Source: Variovorax ginsengisoli
GTDB lineage: Bacteria > Pseudomonadota > Gammaproteobacteria > Burkholderiales > Burkholderiaceae_C
DNA: 64,000 nucleotides
Assembly: GCF_030486595.1 (NCBI RefSeq)
Contig: NZ_JAUJZH010000013.1
Span: 1 to 64,000 of the forward strand
Direction of reading: 5' to 3'
Part shown: in pieces, positions 54,592-63,091 of the stretch
Layout: every line of letters starts with the position of its first letter
Position numbering within the stretch: position 1 is the stretch's first letter
Notes under the pieces: generated by a model
Database searches by the model: none
Told to the model about the DNA's origin: nothing
The model's input: the letters and a program-made list of their open reading frames with translations, nothing else
Position numbers and translations under genes: made by a program

Positions 54592-57374
54592 ACGTCGAAC
54601 TGGACGCTTGCGGCGCCTGCGCCGGCACGTCGCCGCAGACGCCCGCGCCGGTGGCCAACCGCGCCGGCCTGTCGGCGATCGGCTACCGGGTCGGAACGCA
54701 GCCGCTCTTCAAGGAGAGCATGCAGGCGCGCCTGGGCACCCTGCCCGAGCTGCGCACGCGCGACCCCGGCGATTTCACGCTCGGCCTGATCGACGCCTGG
54801 GCCAGCGTCGCCGACGTGCTCAGCTTCTACCAGGAGCGCATCGCCAACGAATCCTTCCTGCGCACCGCCACCGAGCGGCGATCGCTCGCGGGCCTGGCGG
54901 AACTGGTCGGCTATGTGCCTCAGCCCGGCGTGGCCGCGAGCACCTGGCTCGCCTTCACGCTGATGCAGGCCCCCGGCGCGGCGCCGACGGCGGTCGAGGT
55001 TCCGGCGGGCACGCGGGTGCAGAGCATTCCCCTGCCCGGCGGCCTGCCGCAGACCTTCGAGACCCTCGAGGCCGTCCCGGCCAGGGTCGAATGGAATGCG
55101 TTCCGCCCCAGCCTCAGCCTGGCCCAGACGGTGGACGCCGACACGACGGAAGTCCTGTTGAGCGGCGTGTCGACGGGGCTCAAGCCCGGCGACAGCGTGG
55201 TCGTCGCACCCAGCGACGCGGGCAGCCGCCCGGTGCTGCGCACGGTGGCTGGCGTGACGCCGATGGCGGCCGAGCAGCAGACCCGCGTGACGCTGCGACC
55301 GGCGATCTCGGGGGCCCAGGTGCCGGCACCGGCGCCACCTCCGCCGCGCCCGCGGCGCCCGCGGATCGCCTTCGAATCGCTGCGGGCCGACACCGTGCCG
55401 CTGCACATCACAGCCACCTTCGCCGCGCCGCGCAACTGGTCCTTCGTCACGCAGCAGGCGCTGTCGGCGCATGTGCCCTTCGTCGCGCGCGCCGACGACC
55501 TGAAGGTCTTCGGCTGGCGCTTCGGGCTCAAGCTCAGGCACTTGTTCCGGACCCTCGCGGCCTGGTCGCCGCCGGTCGCACCGAGCATCTACGCGTTGCG
55601 TACGAAAGCTTCGCTCTTCGGCTACAACGCACCCGACCCGCGCAGCCTGCCGGCCGCCATCTCGGGCCAGTATTCGGACGAGTACGTGGCGGGCGGCGAC
55701 TGGGTACCGCCCGCCGACGTGCTCGACCCGCTGCTCGACGCCAGCTATCCGCGCATCGCGCCGGGCGGCGATGCGGCCCCCAGCTTCGCCGCGCTGAGAT
55801 GGAGCGATGCCCAGGGCGACCACTGGGTGGTCGCCAACGTCGACGGCGTGGCGGAGCACGGCATCGCCAGATACACGATGACCGGCAAGGTGACCCAACT
55901 CCGGCTGTCGGTGGTCGGCCAGAGCGACAGCGGGCCGGTGTCGATCGCCTACCCGAGCTTCAGCAGCTACCGCGGCGCCACCCTGCAGGCCGAGAGCGAG
56001 GCCCTGCCCCTGGCCCGCCTGCCGAACGAGGACCCGCTGCCCGCCGACAGCCAGATCGACCTCGACACCTGGGTCGACGGCCTCCATGCCGGCCAGCGGC
56101 TGATCGTCAGTGGCGAGCTCGCCGATTCGCCCGGCAACCTGGCGAGCGAGATGGTGCAGATCCAGGCGGTGGCGCACGCCATCGGCGCCGACGGCGGCAC
56201 CAGCCTGACCCTGGTCAGCGCGCTGACCCAGGCCTATGTGCGCAAGACCGTCACGATCAACGGCAACGTGGCAGCCGCCACGCACGGCAGCGCGGTGAGC
56301 GAGGTGCTCGGCAGCGGCAATGCCGCCGTGCCGTCGCAGCGCTTCACCTTGCGGCAGTCGCCGCTCACCCATGTCAGCGCGGCGACGCCCAGCGGCGTGG
56401 CATCGACCCTGGCACTGCGCGTGAACGGCGTGCAGTGGCGCGAGGTCCACGACTTCTTCGGCAGCGGTCCCCGCGACCGGGTCTATGTCGCCCGCCTCGA
56501 CGACGACGGCAGCACCGTCGTCGGCTTCGGCGACGGCAGCCACGGCGCGCGGCCTCCGACCGGCACCGAGAACATCGTGGCCAGCTACCGCAAGGGCATC
56601 GGCGCGGTCGGCAATGTCGGCGCCGGCCAGCTCACGCTGCTGCAGACGCGCCCTCTCGGCGTGCAGGGCGTCACCAACCCCACGCCCGCCACCGGCGGCG
56701 CCGACGCCGAGACCGCGGACGACATCCGCGCCAACGCCGCGCTCGGCCTGAGCACGCTCGGGCGCATCGTCTCGCTGCAGGACTACGAGGACTTCGCCCG
56801 CGCCTTCGGCGGCATCGCCAAGGCGCGCGCCACCTGGACCTGGTTCGGACAGACCCGCGGCGTCTTCCTCACGGTCGCCGGCATCGACGGTGCCGACGTG
56901 GAATCGGGGGGCGCGGTCTTCGGCCACCTGCTCTCGGCGATCGGCGATGCGGCCGAGCCGAACGTGCCGGTCAGGCTCAGCAGCTACCGGCGCGGCGCCT
57001 TCACCTTCAGCGCCAACCTGATGATCGATCCGGCCCGCGACATGGACGCCGTGCTGGCCGCCGCGCAGCAGGCGGCGCGCGATGCGTTCTCGTTCGCGCG
57101 CCGCGGCTTCGGACAGGCGGTGGCGCGCAGCGAGGTCATCGCGCTGCTGCAGGGCGTGCCGGGCGTGGTGGCGGTGCAGGTGAGCGCGCTCCGGCGCACC
57201 GACACGGCCCTCTTCGTGCCGGCGGCGCGCCTGGCCGTGCTGCGCGAGAACGCGCAGATCGATGCGGCGCTGCCCCAGGTCGGCTCCGACGCGAGTGTCC
57301 TGGCGGCCGAATTGCTGACGCTGGACCCGAGGCCGCTGGACCTGGTCGCAACCTGGGCGGAGGCACCTCCATGA
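54588..57374 (+). CDS. baseplate assembly protein J-like, copy 2
   Basis: 928 residues, ATGA-coupled to copy 1. LGLIDAWASVADVLSFYQERIANESFLRTATERRSLAGLAELVGY (about 65-105) corresponds to the opening helices of copy 1, and VVGFGDGSHGARPPTGTENIVASYRKGIGAVGNVGAGQLTLL to its central motif. It starts with a CGACAG Cys pair. A Pro/Arg-rich linker (APAPPPPRPRRPR, near 245-257) is inserted. Probably pairs with copy 1 as the two wedge subunits. Confidence 0.9.
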   Translation: MNVELDACGACAGTSPQTPAPVANRAGLSAIGYRVGTQPLFKESMQARLGTLPELRTRDPGDFTLGLIDAWASVADVLSFYQERIANESFLRTATERRSLAGLAELVGYVPQPGVAASTWLAFTLMQAPGAAPTAVEVPAGTRVQSIPLPGGLPQTFETLEAVPARVEWNAFRPSLSLAQTVDADTTEVLLSGVSTGLKPGDSVVVAPSDAGSRPVLRTVAGVTPMAAEQQTRVTLRPAISGAQVPAPAPPPPRPRRPRIAFESLRADTVPLHITATFAAPRNWSFVTQQALSAHVPFVARADDLKVFGWRFGLKLRHLFRTLAAWSPPVAPSIYALRTKASLFGYNAPDPRSLPAAISGQYSDEYVAGGDWVPPADVLDPLLDASYPRIAPGGDAAPSFAALRWSDAQGDHWVVANVDGVAEHGIARYTMTGKVTQLRLSVVGQSDSGPVSIAYPSFSSYRGATLQAESEALPLARLPNEDPLPADSQIDLDTWVDGLHAGQRLIVSGELADSPGNLASEMVQIQAVAHAIGADGGTSLTLVSALTQAYVRKTVTINGNVAAATHGSAVSEVLGSGNAAVPSQRFTLRQSPLTHVSAATPSGVASTLALRVNGVQWREVHDFFGSGPRDRVYVARLDDDGSTVVGFGDGSHGARPPTGTENIVASYRKGIGAVGNVGAGQLTLLQTRPLGVQGVTNPTPATGGADAETADDIRANAALGLSTLGRIVSLQDYEDFARAFGGIAKARATWTWFGQTRGVFLTVAGIDGADVESGGAVFGHLLSAIGDAAEPNVPVRLSSYRRGAFTFSANLMIDPARDMDAVLAAAQQAARDAFSFARRGFGQAVARSEVIALLQGVPGVVAVQVSALRRTDTALFVPAARLAVLRENAQIDAALPQVGSDASVLAAELLTLDPRPLDLVATWAEAPP

Positions 57375-59395
57375 CACTCGACGGCGCCGCCCTCCTCCAG
57401 CTGCTGCCCGCGATCTACCGGCTGCGCGACGCCGACCAGGGCGGGGCGCTGGCGCGCCTGCTCGACGTGCTGGCGGAACAGGTGCAGGTGCTGCAGGAAG
57501 ACCTGGCGCAGCTCTACGACGACCAGTTCATCGAGACCTGCGCCGACTGGGTCGTGCCCTACATCGGCGACCTGATCGGCTACCGGCAACTCAACGGCGT
57601 GGCCGCCACCGTCAGCAGCCCGCGCGCCGAGGTGGCCAACACCATCAACCTGCGGCGCGGCAAGGGCACCGTCACCGTGCTCGAGCGGCTGGCCCGCGAC
57701 GTCACGGGCTGGGATGCGCATGTCGTCGAATACTTCCTCGGGCTGGCGGCCACGCAGTGCGTGAAGCACGTCCGGCCGGGCGCCGGCGGCACGGTCGACC
57801 TGCGCGGCCAGCCCCTGCTCGAACGGATCGGCTCGCCTTTCGACGGCGCGGCGCACGGGGTCGAGGTGCGCGGGCTCGGCTGCGGCGGCCGCTGGAACCT
57901 GCCGAACGTCGGCATCCACCTGTGGACCCAGCGCAGCGTCGGCTTGTCGCAGGCCACGGCCTTCGCGCGCGACAACCTGCGCTTCTTCTTCGATCCGCTC
58001 GGCGCCGACACGCAGCTCTTCAACCGCCCGCAGCCGCTGCCAGCCGATGCGCCGCTGGCCCGCGAATCGAACCTGCCGGTGGCCATCAGCCGCCGCGCGC
58101 TGGCTTCCGGTATGGCGGACTTCCACGGACCGGACGCGTCGCTCTTCATCGCCGGCCTGCCCGCCGGCACGACCTTGCTGGCGGCCGATCTGTCGGACCT
58201 CGATGCCGCCGGCACCCAGTGGGCGCACGTGCCGGCCGCGGGCAGCGTGCTGATCGATCCGCAGCGCGGCCGCATCGCCTTCGCCGCCGCGCCATCCAGG
58301 CCGCTGGCGGTATGGTTCCATCGCGCCACCGAGGCGGACCTCGGCGGCGGCGAATACGAGCGCTTGTCGACGCTCTCGCTCGGCCTCCAACCGGTGGTCG
58401 AGGTCCAGGCCGCGAACGGCAGCGTGCAGGCCGCGTTCGGCGCCGTCAGCGCGGGGGGCGCGGCGCAGTTCCCGAGCAGCGCGACCTGGGCCGAGACGCC
58501 GTCGGTCGCGCTGGCGGCCGACGCGGTCGTCGAGCTGCGGGCCGCCGACCAGACGCGGCCGGTCCTGCAGCTGGCGGGCGAACTGAAGATCAGCGGCGCG
58601 GCCGGCTCCGAGCTGACGCTCAACGGGCTGGTCATCAGCGGCGGTGCGCTGCACCTGGCGGCCACCGCCAACGGACAGGGCCCGAACACGCTGCGGCTGG
58701 TGCACTGCACGCTGGTGCCGGGGTCGACGCTGAAGAACGACGGCAGCGCCGCCCAGCCCGGCGCGCCCAGCCTGATCGTCGAGACGAAGGGCACGCGGGT
58801 CGAGCTCGACCATTGCGTGGTCGGCGCGCTGCGCATCGCCGCCGAGTGCCAGGTGAGCCTGAGCCACTGCATCGTCGACGCCGGGGATCCGGCCTCGGTG
58901 GCCTTCGCGGCGGTCGACGGCAACGCGGCGGGCGGCGCACTGCAGGCGACCGACTGCACGCTGGTCGGCCGCGTCCACAGCGCGATGATCGGGGCGGCCT
59001 CGAACTGCATCTTCCACGCCCGCGCCAGCCTTGCGGGCGGCGCTGCCCCGCCCTGGCCGGCGCCGGTCTGGTCCGAGCGGCGGCAGGAGGGCTGCCTGCG
59101 CTTCTCCTACCTGCCGCTCGATTCGATCGTGCCGCGCCGCTACCGCTGCCAGCCGGCGACAGCAGCGGACGCCAGCCGCGTCGTGCCGCTCTTCGATTCG
59201 CTGCGCTACGGCGACCCGTCCTACTGCCAACTGGCCCGGCGCTCGGCGATCGAGATCCGCACCGGCGCCGAAGACGGCGCCGAAATGGGCGTCCACCACG
59301 AACAGATGGCCCAGCAGCGCGAGAGCAACCTGCGCCTGCGCCTGGCGGAGTACCTGCGCGTCGGACTCGACGGCGGCCTGCTCTTCGCCGACTGA
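57371..59395 (+). CDS. gpI-like tail protein fused to a parallel beta-helix
   Basis: 674 residues. The N-terminal third (LLQLLPAIYRLRDADQGGALARLLDVLAEQVQVLQEDLAQLYDDQFIETCADWVVPYIGDLIGYR at about 8-75) is gpI-like, attaching to the wedge. Residues about 390-570 show beta-helix-type rungs with regular short strands (LTLNGLVISGGALHLAAT; LRLVHCTLVPGSTLKN; VELDHCVVGALRIAAECQVSLSHCIVDAG), as in tail-spike or carbohydrate-active folds. No catalytic residues are evident. It could be an appendage or receptor-binding part. ATGA overlap with copy 2 of J. Confidence 0.82.
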   Translation: MTLDGAALLQLLPAIYRLRDADQGGALARLLDVLAEQVQVLQEDLAQLYDDQFIETCADWVVPYIGDLIGYRQLNGVAATVSSPRAEVANTINLRRGKGTVTVLERLARDVTGWDAHVVEYFLGLAATQCVKHVRPGAGGTVDLRGQPLLERIGSPFDGAAHGVEVRGLGCGGRWNLPNVGIHLWTQRSVGLSQATAFARDNLRFFFDPLGADTQLFNRPQPLPADAPLARESNLPVAISRRALASGMADFHGPDASLFIAGLPAGTTLLAADLSDLDAAGTQWAHVPAAGSVLIDPQRGRIAFAAAPSRPLAVWFHRATEADLGGGEYERLSTLSLGLQPVVEVQAANGSVQAAFGAVSAGGAAQFPSSATWAETPSVALAADAVVELRAADQTRPVLQLAGELKISGAAGSELTLNGLVISGGALHLAATANGQGPNTLRLVHCTLVPGSTLKNDGSAAQPGAPSLIVETKGTRVELDHCVVGALRIAAECQVSLSHCIVDAGDPASVAFAAVDGNAAGGALQATDCTLVGRVHSAMIGAASNCIFHARASLAGGAAPPWPAPVWSERRQEGCLRFSYLPLDSIVPRRYRCQPATAADASRVVPLFDSLRYGDPSYCQLARRSAIEIRTGAEDGAEMGVHHEQMAQQRESNLRLRLAEYLRVGLDGGLLFAD

Positions 59396-59415
59396 GCCTC
59401 CGAGGGAGAAACGAC

Positions 59416-62394
59416 ATGACAGCCGACTTCAGCCGAAACACCTTCGATCCGCGCAAGCACTACAGCGACGTGCTGCTTCAGCAGGGACGGGTGCAACTCG
59501 ATGCCGACTGGAACGAGCAGCAGTCGATCAACGCCCATCGGCGCGAGCGCCTCGGCATCGATGTCGTCGGCCCGAGCGGCGCGCCGCAGGACGACCCGGG
59601 CTTCGGCCTGGCCCTCACCGCCGACGGCAGCGACCTGACGATCACCTCGGGCCGCTACTACGTCGACGGGATCGCCTGCGATGCCGAGCCGGGCCAGCGC
59701 CTGGCCTTCAGCAGCAGCGGCGACAACAAGGCGCTGGTGGCCCTGCCGCGCGCCGATCTGGCCGACTTCCGCGCCGGCCAGTGGGTGCTGCTGAACGTCA
59801 CGGCGGACGCGTCGCAGATGCTGCGCATCACCGCCGTGGCGGCCGCGGACGGCGGCTTCACGCTGACCCTGGCGGGGGCCGTCACCCGGCCGCCGACGCC
59901 GACCAGCGGCAGCTTCAACGGCGTGCTGCGCCGGATCACGACCTACCTGACGCAGCCCGATTTTCCGAATCCGGACTTCGCCAGCGCCGCGGCCGGCGCC
60001 AATCCGGCCACCCTGGCGCTGCCCAAAGGCCTGTACGTGGCCTACCTCGACGTCTGGCAGCGCCTGGTCACTGCGCTCGACGATCCGGACATCCGCGAGA
60101 GCGCGCTCGGCGGCCCCGACACGGCCGTGCGCACCAGGACCATCCGCCAGCTGAAGCTGCTCGCGGTCACGCCGCCCGCCACCGATGCGCCGGCCTGCGG
60201 CACGGCCTTCCCCGAATGGGATGCGCTGACCGGCGGCACCAGCGGCGCGCTGTCCGCCCGCGCGGCACCGTCGCTCGGTCAGAGCGGACCTTGCCTGATC
60301 CCGCCCGGCGGGGGCTACCGCGGACTCGACAACCAGCTCTACCGGGTCGAGATCCACGACGCCGGCATCGACGGCAGCGCGACCTTCAAATGGTCGCGTG
60401 ACAACGGCAGCGTGGTCACGCGCATCCGGGGCTTCAACGGCAGCACGCTGACGGTCGACAGCACCGGACCCGACGACGCGCTGGGACTGGCGAACGGCCA
60501 GTGGGTCGAGATCATCGGCGCCGCCGACGAACTGCACGGCCGGCCCGGGCAGCTGATCCAGATCGCCACCGTGCAGCCGGCCACCTCGACCGTGAGCTTC
60601 GCCGCGTCGCCGACGCCGATCGATGCGTCGCTGAATCCGAAGATGCGCCGCTGGGACGGCGCCGCGACCGTGGTGCCGGCGGGCGGCGGCGGCTGGCTGG
60701 ACCTGGAGCTCGGCGTGCAGGTGCAGTTCACGGCCGGCCAGTACGCGACCGGCGACCACTGGCTCATTCCCGCCCGCTCGGGCGCCACGGCCAGCGTCGA
60801 ATGGCACCATGCGGCCCCCCAGCCGCCGGCCGGCATCGTGCACCACTTTTCCCGCATCGGGCTGCTGCGCTGGGCCGGCGCCCCGGCCGGCAGCCTGCTC
60901 ACGGACTGCCGGCGGACCTTTGCGCCGCTGACCGACATCCCGCCGGCGCTCCACGTCACCGGCATCAGTTGGCAGAACGACGACGTGCTGCAGCTGTCGC
61001 AGTTCGTCGCCGGGCTGTCGATCTCGATGGACGGGGCGCCGATCGGGCAATACACGGTCAACCTCGACCCGGGCACGGGCACGCCGGTGCCGACGAACGT
61101 GGCGCTGATGACGGTTTCCGACAATTCGATGGTCGTCAGTGTCGAAATTCCGACACCGGTGCCGAACCAGCCCGCCAACGCCCAGCCAGCGTTGACCATG
61201 CCCGTGCCGGTGGTGCTGCCCGGCAACCCGATCAGCTGGCAGGCGAAATCGAACACGCTGCTGTGGGTGCCCAGCCCGGCGGCCCAGAGCGTGGTCAATG
61301 CACTGAGCGGCGGGCAGGCGCGCGTGCGCGTGCGGATGAAGGGCAATTTCATCTGGGGCGACCTCGGGCAGGAGCGGCTCTATCTCGACGGCGAGGTCCG
61401 CGGCCAGCCCGGGCTGAGCGCATCGCGCACCAACAGCCTGCGCACCGACCTGGCCTTTCCCTCGGGCTGCGGGCGCCGCTACAGCGACTTCGAGAGCTGG
61501 TTCACCCTCCAACTCGCCGCCACGCCGGTCTCGCTGCGCAGCTTCGGCCTGAACGCGGCGGTGCTGCTCGGCGACGGCGCGCTGACCGGCCAGGTGGTGC
61601 TCGCGAGCGTCGCGCAGTCGGCGGTCACGGTGACGCTGTCGGCCAGCAGCGCGCCGGCGATCCCGGTCGTGCTGAACGGCGGCAACCCGCTCACGATCCC
61701 GGCCGGGCAGACCAGCGCGAGCTTCCCGATCACGGTCTCGGCGCCGCCATCGAGCAGCGTGGTCAACGTGACGGCCAGCGTGCCCGCAATTCCCAATTCG
61801 CAGCTGACGACCACGCTCACCACCAACTTCACCGTGGTGGTCCTGGCGGTCGGCGTGTCGCCGCCGACGGCGCTGCTGCTCGCCGGCACCTCGCAGCAGT
61901 TCACGGCCAGCGTCGGCAGCAGCGGGGTCGCGATCCCTGGGGGTGTCGACACCGGCGTGAGCTGGAGCTGCAGCGGCGGCTCCGTCAGCGCCTCGGGCAA
62001 CTACGTCGCACCGGGCGCGGCCGGCGTGTTCGCCGTGGTCGCGACCAGCGTCGCCGACCCGCGGCGCAGCGCCCAGGCCACGGTGACCGTGCGCGTCAAG
62101 GGCAAGGACAAGGACAAGGACAAGGAGGCCGCCGCCGACAAGACCGTGCGCCTCGACAAGGCGGTGCTGGCCGAGAAGGTCAGCGACGTGGTGGTGCGCC
62201 CGGCGGTGGTCAGCCCGGTCATCGCCAGCCCGGCGGTGATCTCGTCGCCGGTGATCCTGCAGCGCTCCTTCATCGCACCCGCACAGCGGCCGGAGGTCGG
62301 GCCGCCGCCGCCGGCCGCGCCCGAACCGCCCGCACCCCCTGCGCCGCCCAAGGCACCCGGCAAGACCAAGGGCAAGAGCAAAAAAGGTGGCTGA
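59416..62394 (+). CDS. DUF6519 protein with Ig-like and Pro-rich C-terminus
   Basis: 992 residues. MTADFSRNTFDPRKHYSDVLLQQGRVQLDADWNEQ is the DUF6519 opening, and NQLYRVEIHDAGIDGSATFKWSRDNGSVVTRI follows near 310-340. Residues about 690-890 hold two Ig/Big-like beta domains (VTVTLSASSAPAIPVVLNGGNPLTIPAGQTSASF; LLLAGTSQQFTASVGSSG). The end is a charged KGKDKDKDKE stretch and a Pro/Val-rich tail (PAVVSPVIASPAVISSPVI; PAAPEPPAPPAPPKAPGK). GAGGGAGAA precedes the start. Likely an exposed particle protein; function unknown. Confidence 0.8.
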   Translation: MTADFSRNTFDPRKHYSDVLLQQGRVQLDADWNEQQSINAHRRERLGIDVVGPSGAPQDDPGFGLALTADGSDLTITSGRYYVDGIACDAEPGQRLAFSSSGDNKALVALPRADLADFRAGQWVLLNVTADASQMLRITAVAAADGGFTLTLAGAVTRPPTPTSGSFNGVLRRITTYLTQPDFPNPDFASAAAGANPATLALPKGLYVAYLDVWQRLVTALDDPDIRESALGGPDTAVRTRTIRQLKLLAVTPPATDAPACGTAFPEWDALTGGTSGALSARAAPSLGQSGPCLIPPGGGYRGLDNQLYRVEIHDAGIDGSATFKWSRDNGSVVTRIRGFNGSTLTVDSTGPDDALGLANGQWVEIIGAADELHGRPGQLIQIATVQPATSTVSFAASPTPIDASLNPKMRRWDGAATVVPAGGGGWLDLELGVQVQFTAGQYATGDHWLIPARSGATASVEWHHAAPQPPAGIVHHFSRIGLLRWAGAPAGSLLTDCRRTFAPLTDIPPALHVTGISWQNDDVLQLSQFVAGLSISMDGAPIGQYTVNLDPGTGTPVPTNVALMTVSDNSMVVSVEIPTPVPNQPANAQPALTMPVPVVLPGNPISWQAKSNTLLWVPSPAAQSVVNALSGGQARVRVRMKGNFIWGDLGQERLYLDGEVRGQPGLSASRTNSLRTDLAFPSGCGRRYSDFESWFTLQLAATPVSLRSFGLNAAVLLGDGALTGQVVLASVAQSAVTVTLSASSAPAIPVVLNGGNPLTIPAGQTSASFPITVSAPPSSSVVNVTASVPAIPNSQLTTTLTTNFTVVVLAVGVSPPTALLLAGTSQQFTASVGSSGVAIPGGVDTGVSWSCSGGSVSASGNYVAPGAAGVFAVVATSVADPRRSAQATVTVRVKGKDKDKDKEAAADKTVRLDKAVLAEKVSDVVVRPAVVSPVIASPAVISSPVILQRSFIAPAQRPEVGPPPPAAPEPPAPPAPPKAPGKTKGKSKKGG
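62107..62124 (+). repeat. GACAAG hexamer repeat in the DUF6519 gene
   Basis: Three exact GACAAG units preceded by GGCAAG encode KDKDKDK. Such a simple repeat could change length by slippage in steps of two residues without breaking the frame. Confidence 0.7.
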
Positions 62395-63091
62395 TCGGCC
62401 GCTGCTCGTGCTCGCCGACGAACGGGATGTCGCGGCGCAGGCGTTCGTCGCCCGCCATCGCGCGGAGGGCGCGCGGCTCTTGTTACCTTCGGACCTCTCG
62501 CGCCCCGGCTGGCGCCTTCGCGTCGGCGATCCGGGCGCCTCCGTCGCCGTGGCGGAAGATGGTGCCATCCCCGCATCGGCGCTGCGCGGCGTGATCACGC
62601 GGCTCGCCGCCATCGCACCCGCGCAGCTGCCGCACGTGGCCGATGCCGATCGCGACTACGTGGCGAGCGAGATGAGCGCCTTTCTCGGGGCCTGGCTGTC
62701 GGCGCTGGCCTGCCCGGTGATGAACCGCCCTTTCGTTCCCTCGCTTTCGGGGCCGGTGTGGCGCCGGGAACAGTGGGCCCGGCTGGCGCTCGACCTCGAC
62801 ATTCCCGTCGCGCCGGTCCGGCTCACGCTGCGGCCCGGCTCGCCGATGCCGGCGCCACCGCCTCCGGGCGCGGCCCGCGTTCGCCTCGACGTCATCGGCC
62901 GGGCGGTCATCGGCCACGGGCATCCGCGGCTGCGCGAGCATGCCCGGCGGCTGGCCGATGGCGCCGGCATGGCGCTGCTCGGCGTGTTCTTCGATGCGGA
63001 CGACGGCCAGGCACGCTTCGTCGGCGCCGACCGCTGGCCCGACCTGTCCGACCGGTCGATCGGCGATGCCGTGATGGAGAGCCTGTCATGA
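62387..63091 (+). CDS. pre-ATP-grasp-like protein, partner of the following ligase
   Basis: 234 residues from a GTG start that overlaps the DUF6519 stop by 8 bases; no upstream ATG is in frame. RDYVASEMSAFLGAWLSALACPVMNRPFVPSLSGPVWRREQWARLALDLDIPVAP (about 84-140) resembles the domain before the ATP-grasp in MvdD/RimK-type ligases (E...fl...l...NrP...r...A...vP). The chain has no glycine-rich ATP-grasp motif or Mg-binding DxExN, so it is probably not an active ligase on its own. It is ATGA-coupled to the next gene. Confidence 0.7.
   Translation: MADRPLLVLADERDVAAQAFVARHRAEGARLLLPSDLSRPGWRLRVGDPGASVAVAEDGAIPASALRGVITRLAAIAPAQLPHVADADRDYVASEMSAFLGAWLSALACPVMNRPFVPSLSGPVWRREQWARLALDLDIPVAPVRLTLRPGSPMPAPPPPGAARVRLDVIGRAVIGHGHPRLREHARRLADGAGMALLGVFFDADDGQARFVGADRWPDLSDRSIGDAVMESLS

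Noticed and set aside
52500..57374. A 1624-codon open frame across both J-like genes
   Set aside because: The part before 54588 is a shadow of J copy 1, rich in Arg and Ala; the true start is the ATGA-coupled ATG.
62101..62260. Short repeats as a CRISPR array
   Set aside because: The units are 6 bp, contiguous and in frame inside a coding gene.
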